A stretch of 64,000 nucleotides of DNA. Origin: Schistocerca nitens (taxonomy: Eukaryota > Arthropoda > Insecta > Orthoptera > Acrididae). Positions 1-11,122 of the stretch are shown piece by piece. The stretch's first letter is position 1. Each line of letters begins with the position of its first letter. The DNA is taken from contig NC_064623.1 of assembly GCF_023898315.1 (NCBI RefSeq), positions 21,101,640 through 21,165,639 of the forward strand, given 5' to 3'. The translations under genes and the position numbers were made by a program. A model generated the notes under the pieces. The model made no database searches and was not told where the DNA came from. It saw only the letters and a list, made by a program, of their open reading frames with translations.

Positions 1-1300
1 AGTTTGACAGCATCGATGCGGCAAGATGAAGTTCAGTGTATTGCGTTCAAACTGGAAGCGAGGCTCAGCAAAAGGTCACCGATACGCTGTTTCCTAACGA
101 TGCTGTCGTGTCAGCGTTGAGTTACTAGGAGGATACGAGATCCCCCAATAGCCAGCCAGTGTGGTGAGTGGATGATCGCCTATAAACTGGCTTGAATGGA
201 TAATAAGATTAGCGTCTTAAGCACAGTGCGCGAGAGTCGATACCACCCCATTCATCGTACGTCGGCTGGGTCACGGAACTGGGTATCGTATTATCTGGGG
301 ACTGCAGCCGGCGCCAAATCCGTTGCGTGAGATTGGCCCGAGTGCGGCCGCCGTTAAGGAGAGCTTTGCGCTGCGTTGATCTCACCACCTCTCGCGGGGG
401 CGGGAGAGAGGAGGGTGGGTCGCGCCTGAGGCCTGGGGGTCCCACAGCGCACGCCTGCGCGCCGGGTTGCCTAATCAATCAGCTGTCAGGGACCGCACCC
501 TCATTAGGGTTGTGCGCTGTGGCCACAGAGCGGACCCCCCCACTGGCCAATGTTTTGCCTGACCCGCGTTCACCAGTTGCTGCTCCCGCAGTTGCGCACT
601 CGTAACAGCAGTCGTCTACGGCTGGTTCGGTCTGGCGCCGTGTTGTTGTTCTGCGACTTGGTAGCGATAGTGAACACGAAACGTTGAAGGTCGAGTCGCT
701 CACTACCCATTTGTCTGTCATACGTGTCTCACGTAATGCGAGCACTCGACACCGTACGCTATTTCCTGCCTGCGGCGACCGAAGTGTCTGTGCAGCTGCT
801 AGTAACTTTCTCGTTGTTAGAGATTTGCACAAGTACACAGCGGAAACGACGTAGCCTTCCCGTTGCAAGTTTCGACCAGCGGGACACCTTACTTCACCTT
901 CCATTGAGCAGGTAATGCTCGACTCAGTGCTGCATGGTTATAACCGATGCCACAATACCCAGCGGTGTCACAAGTAATAGACTGATTTGTAAAAGCTCAT
1001 ATTAAATTCAACATCTGTGGTTGTAGGAACCCGATATGTTTCCAATATTAGTTAGTCATCTTGTGTTAGTCTGCTCTGAAGTTGCCTAAAAATGAACTTG
1101 GACAGAAACCAAAATCACGATGAACGCACGGACACTGGAGAGAAATACACGTATTGGAAGGACAGGACTGCGGATGATCACGGATATGTCTATGTGGATC
1201 AACCTGTAAACATGAAAGGAGATTTAACACTATAAATATTTCGGCGTATTAAATTGGGCGGGCTAGTTTACACGAGATATTCTTCAGTTTGCAAGTCTAA
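1..1300. other. Unassigned stretch, GC-rich between about 300 and 650
   Basis: I see no recognisable gene or repeat here. The stretch around 300-650 is GC-rich with many CpG dinucleotides. Open frames of 92 aa (plus, 327-605) and 141 aa (minus, 479-904) overlap in it, as expected by chance in GC-rich DNA, and neither resembles a known family. A promoter or 5' UTR of a gene outside the window is possible, but nothing in the sequence proves it. Confidence 0.3.
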
Positions 1301-1309
1301 GATGTCGGC

Positions 1310-1745
1310 TGAGCCGAAGAAAACAGTTTTTGACCAGCGTATACTGCCAGTAATAACCTACGGCTGTCAGACATTAACATGAGTTCCTTGTTAGAGAACT
1401 CGTAATAGCTCAAAGACAAGTGAAAAGATCAATGTTTGTTTAAACAAAGAAAAACGAAAAGAAATCAGGATGTGTCAGACGTACAACACAGGTCTGTGAC
1501 ATAATGGAAAGAGTAAATAAAATGGGAGCGGGCTGGTCTTGTCGCTCGAAGAAAGGATGGCATCTGGTGAAAACAAATACTAGACTAGAGCCCACATTAC
1601 CAAAACAGATCGAGGGGAAGACCACCAGACAGCAGCGCAGAGACTAACGAAGACAGCTGGATTCAGTTGGCAACGGGAAGCACGAGATCAACATAAATGG
1701 AGGAAGCTGCTGCGGCACGATGTTGCACACCCACTCAAAGAGGCG
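1310..1745 (+). mobile_element. Decayed non-LTR retrotransposon, C-terminal end of RT ORF
   Basis: Broken plus-strand frames match the part of LINE polyproteins downstream of the reverse-transcriptase catalytic core. At about 1338-1375 a peptide reads QRILPVITYGCQT, the usual LPVLTYG-x-ET block. Near 1640-1710 a frame reads TAGFSWQREARDQHKWRKL, resembling the end of RTE-like ORFs (AG-x-WQREA-x-D-x-x-W). Several stops and frame changes lie between them, so this is a fossil. Family assignment beyond non-LTR (RTE-like) is uncertain. Confidence 0.5.
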
Positions 1746-1987
1746 ACATCGCAAGTGAGCCAAAGTGACTGATGATAATGATTTTGACAACGGTAAGTAC
1801 GGTGGACAAAATAATACTGGCCCGGATAATATTTATAAGACCGACGCGAAGCTGCACATGTTAATGAACGGAGTAACTGGTAAACAGGAACCGATGCACC
1901 ATCCCGCTGCTGTCACGAGTCCTTGCAGGCGCGTCTCCGGTATGCTGTGTCCCGAGTACTTCGCCGTGTTATATCGTCTGAGGGAGT

Positions 1988-2079
1988 GATAGGAGCAGAG
2001 GTGTTCAGTGAGCAATTGGATGCGATACAAAATGATAGGAGCAGAGGTGTTCAGTGGCCAGTTGGATGCGATACAAAAT
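1988..2079. repeat. Tandem duplication, 46-bp unit, two copies
   Basis: The 46-bp block at 1988-2033 is repeated at once at 2034-2079, with about three mismatches clustered in the middle. It lies in otherwise unassigned sequence between a LINE relic and a compound microsatellite. Confidence 0.85.
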
Positions 2080-2332
2080 GGTGCTCGCGATAAAAACAGC
2101 GCGTGTTCGATGTGGAGTGTTACGCGAAGTGCAGTTCGTGCAGAAATGTGTGCGGATGTCTTTGAGCGCTAGTTTGAAGACTGACAGTGTTTTGGAAAAA
2201 CATTCAGCAAACCCTGGAGTGCAGAAGTTAGCGGCAAAATGGCACAGAACGGGTCCTATAATGAATGAGAACGTTTCCAACACCAGAAAACATTACGGTA
2301 AATAGTTTCCTCCCTCCCTTCCCCCCTTCCCC

Positions 2333-2452
<120 letters not shown>

Positions 2453-2887
2453 GCGCTATATTATGTGGGAGGATGACTACAGCTGGTGGTCGTGGACGAC
2501 AAAAAATGGACGACCAGCCTGCGTGCGTAGGAATGCGTGGCAGATGCGTGCCCGGTACGCAGCACAGCACGCGCTCTCTGCCTTCCGTTCTCTTCACCGC
2601 TCATCCTTCTCTTCCCTTCCTTCGCCCTCCCTTCCCTTTCCTTTCCTTTCCCTTCCCACTGGACGCCATCCCTCCTATAACCAGAAAGGACACTGCCATT
2701 CCTATAGCGCCAGACGCACGACGGAACGCATACGGCAGTGGCAAGCTGAATTAGGTATTTTCAGTTCAGGCGATAATATGAAGACACAGACCAGGAACAC
2801 ACAATAATGCCAAAAACCAAGTGGAAGCAAATCATGAAAATTGCTCTCTTTTCCAAACAATTGATGTCAAATGTCACTTCTATAGAC

Positions 2888-2923
<36 letters not shown>
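2888..2923. repeat. (TAT)n microsatellite at the 3' end of a minus-strand LINE
   Basis: Twelve TAT units. On the minus strand this is an (ATA)n run directly after the LINE fragment at 2930-4060, so it is best read as the simple-repeat tail common in non-LTR retrotransposons. Confidence 0.9.
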
Positions 2924-2929
2924 GTGCGA

Positions 2930-4060
2930 TTGGACCCATACGGATCACGAAAAGTTTTTCCGATTCCATTTTTTAATTCTCCAAACTTCTCTCATTCTTT
3001 CCCCATGAATTCTCTTTCTTTCCTCCATTTTGTCCCCTGTCTCTTGCAAACTTCATTCTCGGGTTGTACTTTCCAACTATTGATTTTTTGCCTGTATACA
3101 TTTCTGTTTATAACTTCTGAAGAATTTATTTGTGCATTTGCTAGATCTGTTTTGGTTTCTTGTATCCAGGGTATGGTTTTCAATTTTTCAATGTATATTA
3201 AAATTTTGTGGGAGAGTCTGGGTGTTGGGAGTCTGTGGATATGACCGTAAAATTTTAGTCTTCTTTTCCGGATGTCTGCGGCGAAGTTAGATAATTTTTC
3301 TGTAGTTTTCGAAGACTGTAACCTGTATCCATCTTCAGTTCTTTTTGGGCCAAGAATCTTTCTGATAATTTTGCGTTCCTCTTTCAGGATGCCTTCCAAA
3401 TCGCCTTTTCTATGGAGTGTGAGTGTTTCGCTGGCATATAGTGCTTCGGGCTTGATTACCGTATTGTAGTGTCGTATTTTTGAGTGAATGGAGAGACACT
3501 TTTTATTGTAGATGTTGTGGGTTTTCCAGTATGCTCTTTTCAGTTTTTGCAGTCGAACTTTTTGTGCAGTTCTCTCTCCCCCTGTGGGTTCTAGGACCTC
3601 GCCTAAGTATTTAAAGAATGGAACTCTCTCAATTTGTCCATATTTTGTAGTCAGTTTTTGAGTTTCAAATTTTGAGCAGATGAATTTGGTTTTTTGGAAG
3701 GAAATTTGTAGCCCAACTTTTTCGGCGCATTCTTTGAGAATGTCTATCTGTTTAATTGCTGTGGTCTGGCCACGTCATCTGCAAACGCCAAGCATGAAAT
3801 TTTAATGCCATCTTTAGATCTTCCTAGTTGTATAGGCTTCCAGTAATTTTGATTCTTCAGTTCTTTTTTCCATTCTCGGATGACTTTGTCTAAGACAAGG
3901 TTGAAGAGGAGTGGAGACAAGCCGTCACCTTGTCTGACGCCGGTTTTTATCAGGAAGGGCTCTGATATTTCACCCAGGAATTTTATCTTAGAAGTTGTGT
4001 TTGTGAGCGTTTCTTTGATAAGGTTTAGGGTTTTCGGATCGAGTCCTAGCTCCTCAAGAC
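2930..4060 (-). mobile_element. 5'-truncated non-LTR retrotransposon with RT domain
   Basis: The minus strand encodes pieces of a LINE reverse transcriptase. From about 4050 down to 3770 the frame reads a finger/palm segment with TGVRQGDGLSPLLFNLVLDK followed by a CLAFADDVA block, which is the catalytic YADD-type motif. A later frame (3399-2992) carries the C-terminal part with KRRLKFYGHIHRLP, typical of the region after the thumb. Frameshifts and stops separate the pieces. Upstream endonuclease sequence is absent, so the copy is 5'-truncated, and its break point abuts a second (TAT)n run at 4061-4107. The clade is probably RTE- or I-like; I cannot decide which by eye. Confidence 0.75.

Positions 4061-4107
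<47 letters not shown>
4061..4107. repeat. (TAT)n microsatellite at the 5' break of the LINE
   Basis: About 15 TAT units in the same register and orientation as the tract at 2888-2923. The LINE fragment therefore lies between two like microsatellites. Confidence 0.9.
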
Positions 4108-4181
4108 GTCCTTACAGTATTACTATTACAATAGCTACTAATTAGGATTATTTTCAACAAACTGCCTTAGATAAAGACAAA

Positions 4182-4382
4182 AAAAAGGTCCAAATGGCTC
4201 TGAGCATTATGGGACTTAACTTCTGAGGCCATCAGTCCCCCTAGAACTTAGAACTACGTAAACCCAGCTAACCTAAGGACATCAAACACATCCATGCCCG
4301 AGACAGGATTCGAACCTGCGACCGTAGCGGTCGCGCGGTTCCAGACTGTAGTGCCTAGAACCGCTCGGCCATCCCGGCCGGC
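4182..4382 (-). mobile_element. SINE-A copy (tRNA-derived SINE)
   Basis: A full-length copy of the commonest SINE here. Read on the minus strand it starts with GCCGGCC, has a class II (Leu/Ser-like) tRNA head with box A around GGCCGAGCGGTTCTAGGC and box B GGTTCGAATCC, then a non-tRNA tail ending in AGCCATTTG. A 13-bp target duplication, with one mismatch, flanks it at 4169-4181 and 4383-4395. SINEs encode no protein and depend on LINE enzymes. Confidence 0.9.
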
Positions 4383-4845
4383 AGATAAAGGCAAATTTGG
4401 TTGCAAATCATCCTTTGACTTCAATGCAATCCTATAGCAGGAGAAAAAGGAGAAAGAAAAGTAATAGGTGAAATGGACGGGGGGAAAGGAATCAGAGAGG
4501 AAGCCGTCTGGTAGAATTCTGCAAAGAGCGTAATTTTAATCATCGCTAACACTTAGCTTAGGAATCATGAAAGAAGGGCGTAACGCGAAAGAGACCTGGA
4601 GATGCCGGAATGTTCCAGACTGATTACATGGCAGTAAGACAGAAATTTCTGAACCAGATTTTAAGTTGTAAGAGATTTTCAGGGGCACATGTGGACCCTG
4701 ACCCCAATATAAATGTAGATGAAAAGTAAACAAATTGCAAAAAGGTAGAGAATTGACGAGATAGGCCCTGAAAAACTTGAAAGAACCAGAGGTTGTTGAG
4801 AGTTTCAGACGGTCAGACGGAGCATTAGGCAACGACTTTCTGCAA

Positions 4846-4860
4846 GGGGGGGGGGGGGGG
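4846..4860. repeat. Poly-G homopolymer
   Basis: About 15 consecutive G residues inside decayed LINE sequence. It is one of a dozen C/G homopolymers in the window. Confidence 0.9.
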
Positions 4861-5895
4861 AGAATGTAGTAGAAGACGAATGAGTAGGTTTGAGAGATGG
4901 AATATTGAAGACAACAGAAGATCAAATAGGTAAAAAGGTAAGAGCTTGTAGAAATTCTTGAATAACATAGGAGATATTGAATTTAATCGAGGAAAGGAGA
5001 AAATATAAAAATGCAGTAATTTAAGCAGGCGAAAGCGAATACACACGTCTAAAAAGTGAGATCGACAAGAAGTGCGAAATGACTAAGCAGGAATAGCTAG
5101 AGGACAAATGTAAGGACGTATAAGCGTGTATAAGTGGGGGAACGATACGTTTGGAGAAATGAGAAGGAACTGGATGAATATCAAGAGCTCAGATGAAAAA
5201 CCAGCCCTAAGAACCGAAGGAAAAGCTGGAAGTTGGAAGGAATATGTAGAGGGCCAACACACGGGAGTTGAACTCGAAGGGAATATTATAGAAATGGAAG
5301 GGGACGTACTTGAAGATAAGACAAGAGATATGATACTGCGAGAAGAATTTGATTGAGCTGGGAAAGACGTAATTCGAAACAAGGCATTCCGTCATAAATA
5401 CTGACAGCTTCGGGAACGACAACCACGTCAAAACTCTTCCATCTGGTGTGCAAGATGTCTGAGACAGGCGAAATAGCATGGGCCGTCAGGAAGAATGTAA
5501 AAAATTCCGAAGAGGAAAGTTGCTGGCAGTTGTCAACATATCGATCTATCTGTTTAATAAGTTATGACTGCAAAATACTAACACGAAATATTCACAAAAG
5601 AATGGAAAAAATGGTGGAAGCCGACCTCGAGGAAGATCAGTTTGGATTCCTGAGAAAAGTGTACACACGCGAGGCAATATTGATCGTACTACTTGTCTTA
5701 GAAGGTAGGTTAAGGAAAGGTAAACGTATGATTATAGCATTTGTAGACTGAGAGAAAGCTTTTGACAATATGGGATGGAATACTCTTTTTGAAATTCTGA
5801 AGTTAGCAGGGGTAAAATACAGGGGGCAAAAGGGTATTTGCAACTTGTACAGAAACCAGATAACGGTTGTAGGAGTCGAGAGGCATGAAAGGACA

Positions 5896-6025
5896 AATGG
5901 TTCAAATGGCTCTGAGCACTATGGGACTTAACATCTATGGTCATCAGTCCCCTAGGACTTAGAACTACTTAAACCTAACTAACCTAAGGACATCACACAA
6001 CACCCAGTCATCACGAGGCAGAGAA
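5896..6025 (-). mobile_element. SINE tail with the Gly-type head, 5'-truncated
   Basis: The minus strand carries the common SINE tail, but the sequence beyond it does not match the Leu/Ser-like head. It matches the junction in the Gly-headed copy at 22410-22622 (minus strand CTGCCTCGTGATGACTGGGTG). A 12-bp duplication CATGAAAGGACA flanks it at 5884-5895 and 6026-6037. It sits inside the LINE copy, so it is younger than the LINE. The tRNA head itself is missing. Confidence 0.85.
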
Positions 6026-6155
6026 CATGAAAGGACAGTAGTGGTTGAGAAGGTAGCGAGACAGAGTTGTAGCCTATCCCCGATGTTATTCAATATGTAT
6101 ATTGAGCAAGCAGTAAAGGAAACAAAAGGAAAATTAGAAGGAATTAAAGTTTAGG

Positions 6156-6357
6156 GGCCGGCCGTTGTGGCCGAGCGGTTCTAGGCGCTACAGTCTGGAA
6201 CCGCGCGACTACTACGGTCGCAGGTTCGAATCCTGCTCCGGGCATTGATGTGTGTGATGTCCTTAGGTTAGTTAGGTTTAAGTAGTTCTAAGATCCAGGG
6301 GACTGATGACCTCAGTAGTTAAGTCCCATAATGCTCAGAGCCATTTGAACCATTTTT
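6156..6357 (+). mobile_element. SINE-A copy
   Basis: Full-length plus-strand SINE: GGCCGGCCG start, box A GTGGCCGAGCGGTTCTAGGC, box B GGTTCGAATCC, common tail ending CCATTTGAACCATTT. The imperfect duplication TAAAGTTTAGG / TAAAGTTCAGG flanks it in the host LINE. Confidence 0.9.
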
Positions 6358-6883
6358 AAAGTTCAGGGAGAGGAAATAAAAACTGAGGCTTGCCGATAAC
6401 ATCGCAATTTAGTAAGAGACAGCAAAGGAGTTAGAAGAACAGTCGAACGGGGTGTATGGTGTATTCAAAGGAGGTTGTAAGATTAACAACAACAACAAAA
6501 GGAAAACAAGGATAATGGAATGCAGTTGAATTAAATCGGGTGTTCCTTAGGTAATTAGATTCGGAAACAAGACACTTAAAGTAGTATACGAGTTTTGTTG
6601 TTGATGATGGCTGGAGTAGAGCGGATATAAAATGTAGAATGGCAATCGTAAAAAAAGAATTTCTGGTGAAGTGGAATCTGTTAATATCGAATGTAGATTT
6701 AAGTGTTGGGTACTCTTTTGTAAAGGTATTTGTGTGGAGTCTAGCATAGAAACACGTGGACGGTGAGCAGGTGCAGTGGCTGATCTGTGAACCGAGCGAG
6801 GCAGCGCAGTAGTCAGACCACTGGACTCCCATTCGGAAGGACTACGGTTCAAATCCGCGTGGGACAGTACTGATTTAAAACTT

Positions 6884-7270
6884 CCTGGAAGATAAAAACT
6901 TTGTGCCGGACCGAGACTCGAACTCGGGACCTTTGCCTTTCGCGGGCAAGTGCTCTACCAACTGAGCTACCCAAGCACGACTCACGCCCCGTCCTCACAG
7001 CTTTACTCCTGCCAGGACCTCGTCTCCTACCGTCCAAACTTTACAGAAGCTCTCCTGCGAATCTTGCAGGACTAGCACTCTTGAAAGAAAGGTTCGCAGG
7101 AGAGCTTCTGTAAAGTTTGGAAGGTACGAGGTGAGGTCCTGGCAGGAGTAAAGCTGTGAGGACGGGGCGTGAGACGTGCTTAGGTAGCTCAGTTGGTAGA
7201 GCACTTGCTCGCGAAAGGCGAAGGTCCCGAGTTCGAGTCTCGGTCCGGCACACAGTTTTTATCTGCCAGG
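6884..7270. mobile_element. Inverted dimeric tRNA-like element, copy 1
   Basis: Two tRNA-like SINE units face away from each other around a centre of about 30 bp: left arm 6884-7060 (minus orientation), right arm 7092-7270 (plus orientation). The right arm has box A TAGCTCAGTTGGTAGAGC and box B GAGTTCGAGTCTC. The arms match nearly base for base. No acceptor-like CCA end or normal U33 anticodon loop supports a working tRNA gene. It lies inside SINE-B. Confidence 0.8.
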
Positions 7271-7400
7271 TTTCCCGCAATTTCCGTAAATCGCTCCGGG
7301 CAAGTGCCAATGTGGTTCCCTCTGAAATCGCACGGCCCATTTCCGTCCCCATCCTCGAAACATCCCGACTTTCTGTTCTGTCTCCGACGATCTCGATGTC

Positions 7401-7598
7401 AAATGGTTCAAATGGCTCTGAGCACTATGGGACTCAACTGCTGAGGTCATCAGTCCCCTAGAACTTAGAACTACTTAAGCCTAACTAACCTAAGGACATC
7501 ACACACATCCATGCCCGAGGCAGGATTCGAACCTGCGACCGTAGCGGTCGCGCAGTTCCAGACCGTAACGCCTAGAACCGTTCGGCCACTCCGGCCGG
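7401..7598 (-). mobile_element. SINE-A copy
   Basis: Full-length minus-strand SINE with a perfect 13-bp target duplication CGATCTCGATGTC at 7388-7400 and 7599-7611. It is inserted into the 3' part of the split SINE-B. Confidence 0.95.
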
Positions 7599-7611
7599 CG
7601 ATCTCGATGTC

Positions 7612-8002
7612 CTCGGGACGTTGCACCCTAGTCTTCGTTCCTCGTGTTAAACTTTTAACGTAAGATTATAGCACTTAATAAGTAGTCTGTGAGAGCATTT
7701 TAAACTTTTAATTTCGCTCAATAGTTACGCGGAATATTGAAATATTTTTGGCCCTGTGAGGCGTAAGATTGGCAATCTGCAATTAGTACTCCGATCCGGG
7801 TGAGCAGTTTAGTAACAGAGGTGGCGACGTGTGCAGGGTGTGTGAGGCGGCGTGAAATGCTCGCCGCGGGTGCAGAAGAGGCCCCACGGCAGAGGGTGCC
7901 TTCCTGCCTACTGCACACAATGGCGCAGCTGCCCGCTGCCAGATAAGATTACAGCTCGCTGGCTGTGGCTGGGCGGGCGTGCGCCGGTGCCGGCATGTGT
8001 GC

Positions 8003-8060
<58 letters not shown>

Positions 8061-8986
8061 GAGTTAGGGGGGCGGCGGAAGCGGGGAGCAGCTCAGGGCT
8101 GGCGGAGCGGAAGCCCGAGAGGAGGAGGAGGTAGCCGCCAGCCGCCGTGTTAACAACCGCACGCACCTACACACGCATACAGAAGGCCCCACTGTTGGCT
8201 CCGCTCGATTACGGAATTAGGAGCGCCGGTCGTCGCTCCGGAGCACAACCTGGCCGCGGGCCGGCGTCCGCTTAAAGTTCCTACCCCCACGGCTGCGTTC
8301 CGGGACCATTTTACCTGACGTGACATGCGGCAGAGCGAACGGGCGACCAGATGCTTCGCGGCGAGTTACACTTTGCAGCACATTCCAGGCCTTTCCGAAG
8401 CATACCGTGACAATCTTAATCTTTGCAGTAAATGTTTTCAGGTCATTAGCCTTTCAGACAGATTACCGGAATGCCTCGGATACAATGCCGCACTGTACTT
8501 CAGTGGACTACATACCAGCTTACTGGCAAGGGGATCGTGCCCAATCGTCATCACCGATATCGTCCGAATTTATATCATTTGCACGGCTCTGCCAGAAATG
8601 CAAGTGGCAGAAGAGGGAGCTCCGGAAGGCTAAGCGTTTAGAGAAAATAGCATTATTGGTGCGGGTGTAGCGAGGTATGACCGATTTATGTTAGCGCAGC
8701 AGAACGCGTACAGACTGGTAATCGCAGTGTGCTGGTATCGGATCTCTCTACGGAACATCTTTTATTTCACTTTTTACGGTACTCTCATTGAAAATAAACC
8801 GAAATAATGCGCAGTATGTTGTCTTTATCAATATTTTCTTGGAAAGCATGAAAAAGTTTAACAAAATTTGGGATCGCCTATAAATTTCCAAGAAAGGATT
8901 GTAAGGCGTACAAAACAACTTGATATATAAAATTTAGATACTTTTATTATTTTACGGATGATCATTTACACGTGCCATGTGATATT
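7612..8986. other. Unassigned stretch with a (CT)n microsatellite
   Basis: I recognise no gene. The DNA at 7790-8310 is GC-rich and contains a long CT run. Frames of 116 and 102 aa at 8320-8670 overlap each other and have no recognisable domain. From 8680 on the sequence is AT-rich. Confidence 0.3.
8009..8057. repeat. (CT)n microsatellite
   Basis: About 24 CT units in GC-rich DNA. Confidence 0.95.
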
Positions 8987-9471
8987 TGTTGTGGATTGGC
9001 AAGACAGCCAATCCATAGGAGGAAGCCGAAAGGCACGCGTGTAAGCTAACGCAGGCTGGCGTGAGGTCTGGAACAGGACACGAAAATGAGACTAGTAAAA
9101 AACGTACGTAGCTTCTGGAATACTTAACTTTAATCCATTAATGTTGAACGTAGCTTTTGTCTCTACATTATTTACAATATCAATAGTAACTGAAAATGGC
9201 GCCTTGCTAGGTCGTAGCAAATGACGTAGCTGAAGGCTATGCTAACTATCGTCTCGGCAAATGAGAGCGTATTTTGTCAGTGAACCATCGCTAGCAAAGT
9301 CGGCTGTACAACTGGGGCGAGTGCTAGGAAGTCTCTCTAGACCTGCCGTGTGGCGGCGCTCGGTCTGCAATCACTGATAGTGGCGACACGCGGGTCCGAC
9401 GTATACTAACGGACCGCGGCCGATGTAAAGGCTACCACCTAGCAAGTGTGGTGTCTAGCGGTGACACCACA
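8987..9471 (-). mobile_element. Solo LTR of an LTR retrotransposon
   Basis: A 485-bp block begins TGTTGTGG and ends ACACCACA, so on the minus strand it starts TGTGGTGTC and ends CACAACA, the TG...CA termini of an LTR. A perfect 5-bp duplication ATATT flanks it (8982-8986 and 9472-9476). No gag-pol sequence is attached and no second copy is nearby, which fits a solo LTR left by recombination between two LTRs. I recognise similar LTRs from locust genomes. The 5-bp duplication fits Gypsy, Copia or BEL; the superfamily cannot be fixed from an LTR alone. Confidence 0.85.
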
Positions 9472-9476
9472 ATATT

Positions 9477-11113
9477 CATCGTAAAAACAGGTGAAGTAAT
9501 TTTCTCGGCATCTTGCACCAGGGGCCTACTCCTCGCGTGCATCTGCCGAGGTGCTCTCGAAGGTCAAAATGAAACCAACGGTACACCAAGTCCTGTACAC
9601 TTTAACTACAATCCGTTCTCGGAAAGTTATTTGCAGAGTCCTCGTGGATGCTGTTAAATACAATACTTTCATGGAAACTTATTTACAATACCAAATTCTA
9701 CATTGCGTTCCTTATCAGGTGTTTTACGAAGATATCAATAAAGACAACATACTGAACATTATGTCGGTTCATTTTCAGACTAAGCAAGTAGCAATTGGAA
9801 ATAAAAAGTAAAAACAAAAAAAGTTTTCACTCGGGGACTCGACACGACGACCCTCGGCATTACCGTTCCGCAGAGTACGCTGGCTGCAAACTGGCCAACA
9901 ACGCTGCCTCACATCTCGGCCGACCGGAGCCAAAAATGCTATTTTTTTCTAAATTCTCGGCCATCTGTACCTTCCGGTTCTGTCACTTTGATTTCTGGCC
10001 AGTTCGTGCACATGCAGTAATCTTGGACAAAACCGGCGATAGCGAGTAGCAGCGGTACGTTTGTTGAGCATAGGACCAAAGTTATCTTTAGATTCGGCAC
10101 TTTCTTGCACATGGAAAGCGATCCTTCGTTCTTAATGGTACAAAATCGATGTACACTATCTGCTCGGAAGTAACATAACAATGATGACGATAAATGCCCC
10201 TTTTACTTTCGCAGTAAAACTCCGACCTCAGTGTATTATTTTGCCAGAATTTTCAGGCTAGAGTTTCCAAGTGATGGAGCTGTGAGACCGACAGTCGCCT
10301 GCCCACTCCCTTCTCTCCCCTCCCCCTCCCCTCATCCTCCCACCATGTATGGCTTCGGCGGAGACACGCAAGACGGAGCGCGCACGGGTTTCGTAAGCCC
10401 GGCAGCCAAAGCTCTGTCCAATCTCACGGGGATGCGCCGCGGGCTTCAGCTGGTACTCGACACGTGTTGCCAGCAGAGTCCGCCCTGCGATGGTCAGTGA
10501 GCTGCTAGTCGGGACCAGTAGTGACAGATGCGGATCGCAGCCCGGAGACTGTGCGGAAGAAACAGGGAGGGAGGGAGGGAGATACGCTGGGAGCAGACGT
10601 CAGGCGCGCAGGGATCGTAAGCTGTGGACGTGAACGTGCGAAAATCTTGTGCGACGAGTCCTCCGCAGATTGTAGGTATTTGGTGAAGGGCACCTTGTTG
10701 TGCATCGTGAGCTGCGCGTCAATAGGTGGTGGTGGTATAATTATTAACTTGCCCGGATAGGTGCGCGCGCTAGCGGCCCTCTTCCGAGAGTCAGGGAGAC
10801 ACGCCGTGCCCCGGAACGCATCCGTCCGGCCGAATAATGACGGAAGTCGGTGTACATGTACACGAAAACCATTTAAACTGACAGAGTGGGATGGTGCACG
10901 GGACACCAAGGCAAATATTTTACTCTAACTAAACAATTTCCTGTAGGCGTTATTTAATCCGGTATGGGGCGTACTCACTTGACTCGTAATGACCAATTTG
11001 TTGTTGTCGCGGTTCCTGTTGCACCGGCAGAGGGCATACGTCACACACACTACGTAGCTGTTCCGCACTCAAATTTAGTCGAACGTCTTGTTTACTAATG
11101 GAGCGATACAGCT
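9477..11113. other. Unassigned stretch
   Basis: No recognisable gene or element. The frames at 9448-9811 and 9795-10049 are short and featureless. 10290-10345 is pyrimidine-rich and 10370-10850 moderately GC-rich. The 134-aa minus-strand frame at 10505-10909 has no domain I know. Confidence 0.3.
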
Positions 11114-11122
11114 GGAGTGAGT

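Larger units (their letters stand above)
4390..6765 (+). mobile_element. Long decayed RTE-like LINE copy, interrupted by two SINEs
   Basis: This is a diverged plus-strand copy of the LINE family also seen at 57.8-58.9 kb. It runs from the region before the RT (4440-5400), through the RT fingers (5540-5830, including EDQFGFLRK and IIAFVD), the GCSLSP-like block (about 6060-6095) and the C-terminal block near 6480-6760. SINEs at 5896-6025 and 6156-6357 split it, each with its own target duplication inside the LINE sequence. Both ends of the LINE are missing. Stops, frameshifts and a poly-G run at 4846-4860 show it is inactive. The AFVD block is followed at once by a stop (TGA, 5749-5751) where intact relatives continue into EKAFD. 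Confidence 0.8.
6788..7611 (+). mobile_element. SINE-B copy split by two later insertions
   Basis: The 5' part (6788-6875) has the start ACCGAGCGAGG and a box B-like GGTTCAAATCC. The 3' part resumes at about 7271-7400 (TTTCCGTAAATCGCTCC) and again after 7600. The intact copy at 54238-54468 shows these belong together. A tRNA-pair inverted repeat (6884-7270) sits in the first gap and a SINE-A (7401-7598) in the second, so SINE-B is the oldest layer. Confidence 0.75.

Noticed and set aside
479..904. 141-aa minus-strand frame in GC-rich DNA as a gene
   Set aside because: No domain, overlapping frames on the other strand, and GC-rich DNA lowers the stop frequency.
2092..2305. Possible N-terminal mariner helix-turn-helix near 2160-2260
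   Set aside because: Only a vague similarity over about 20 residues, with no DDE domain or terminal repeats nearby.
3880..4134. 84-aa plus-strand frame ending in poly-leucine
   Set aside because: It is antisense to the LINE RT, and the leucine run is the (TAT)n repeat.
6895..7256. Two candidate tRNA genes
   Set aside because: A and B boxes are present, but the anticodon loop is CGCGAAA without U33 and the units recur as mirrored SINE arms; they are SINE heads.
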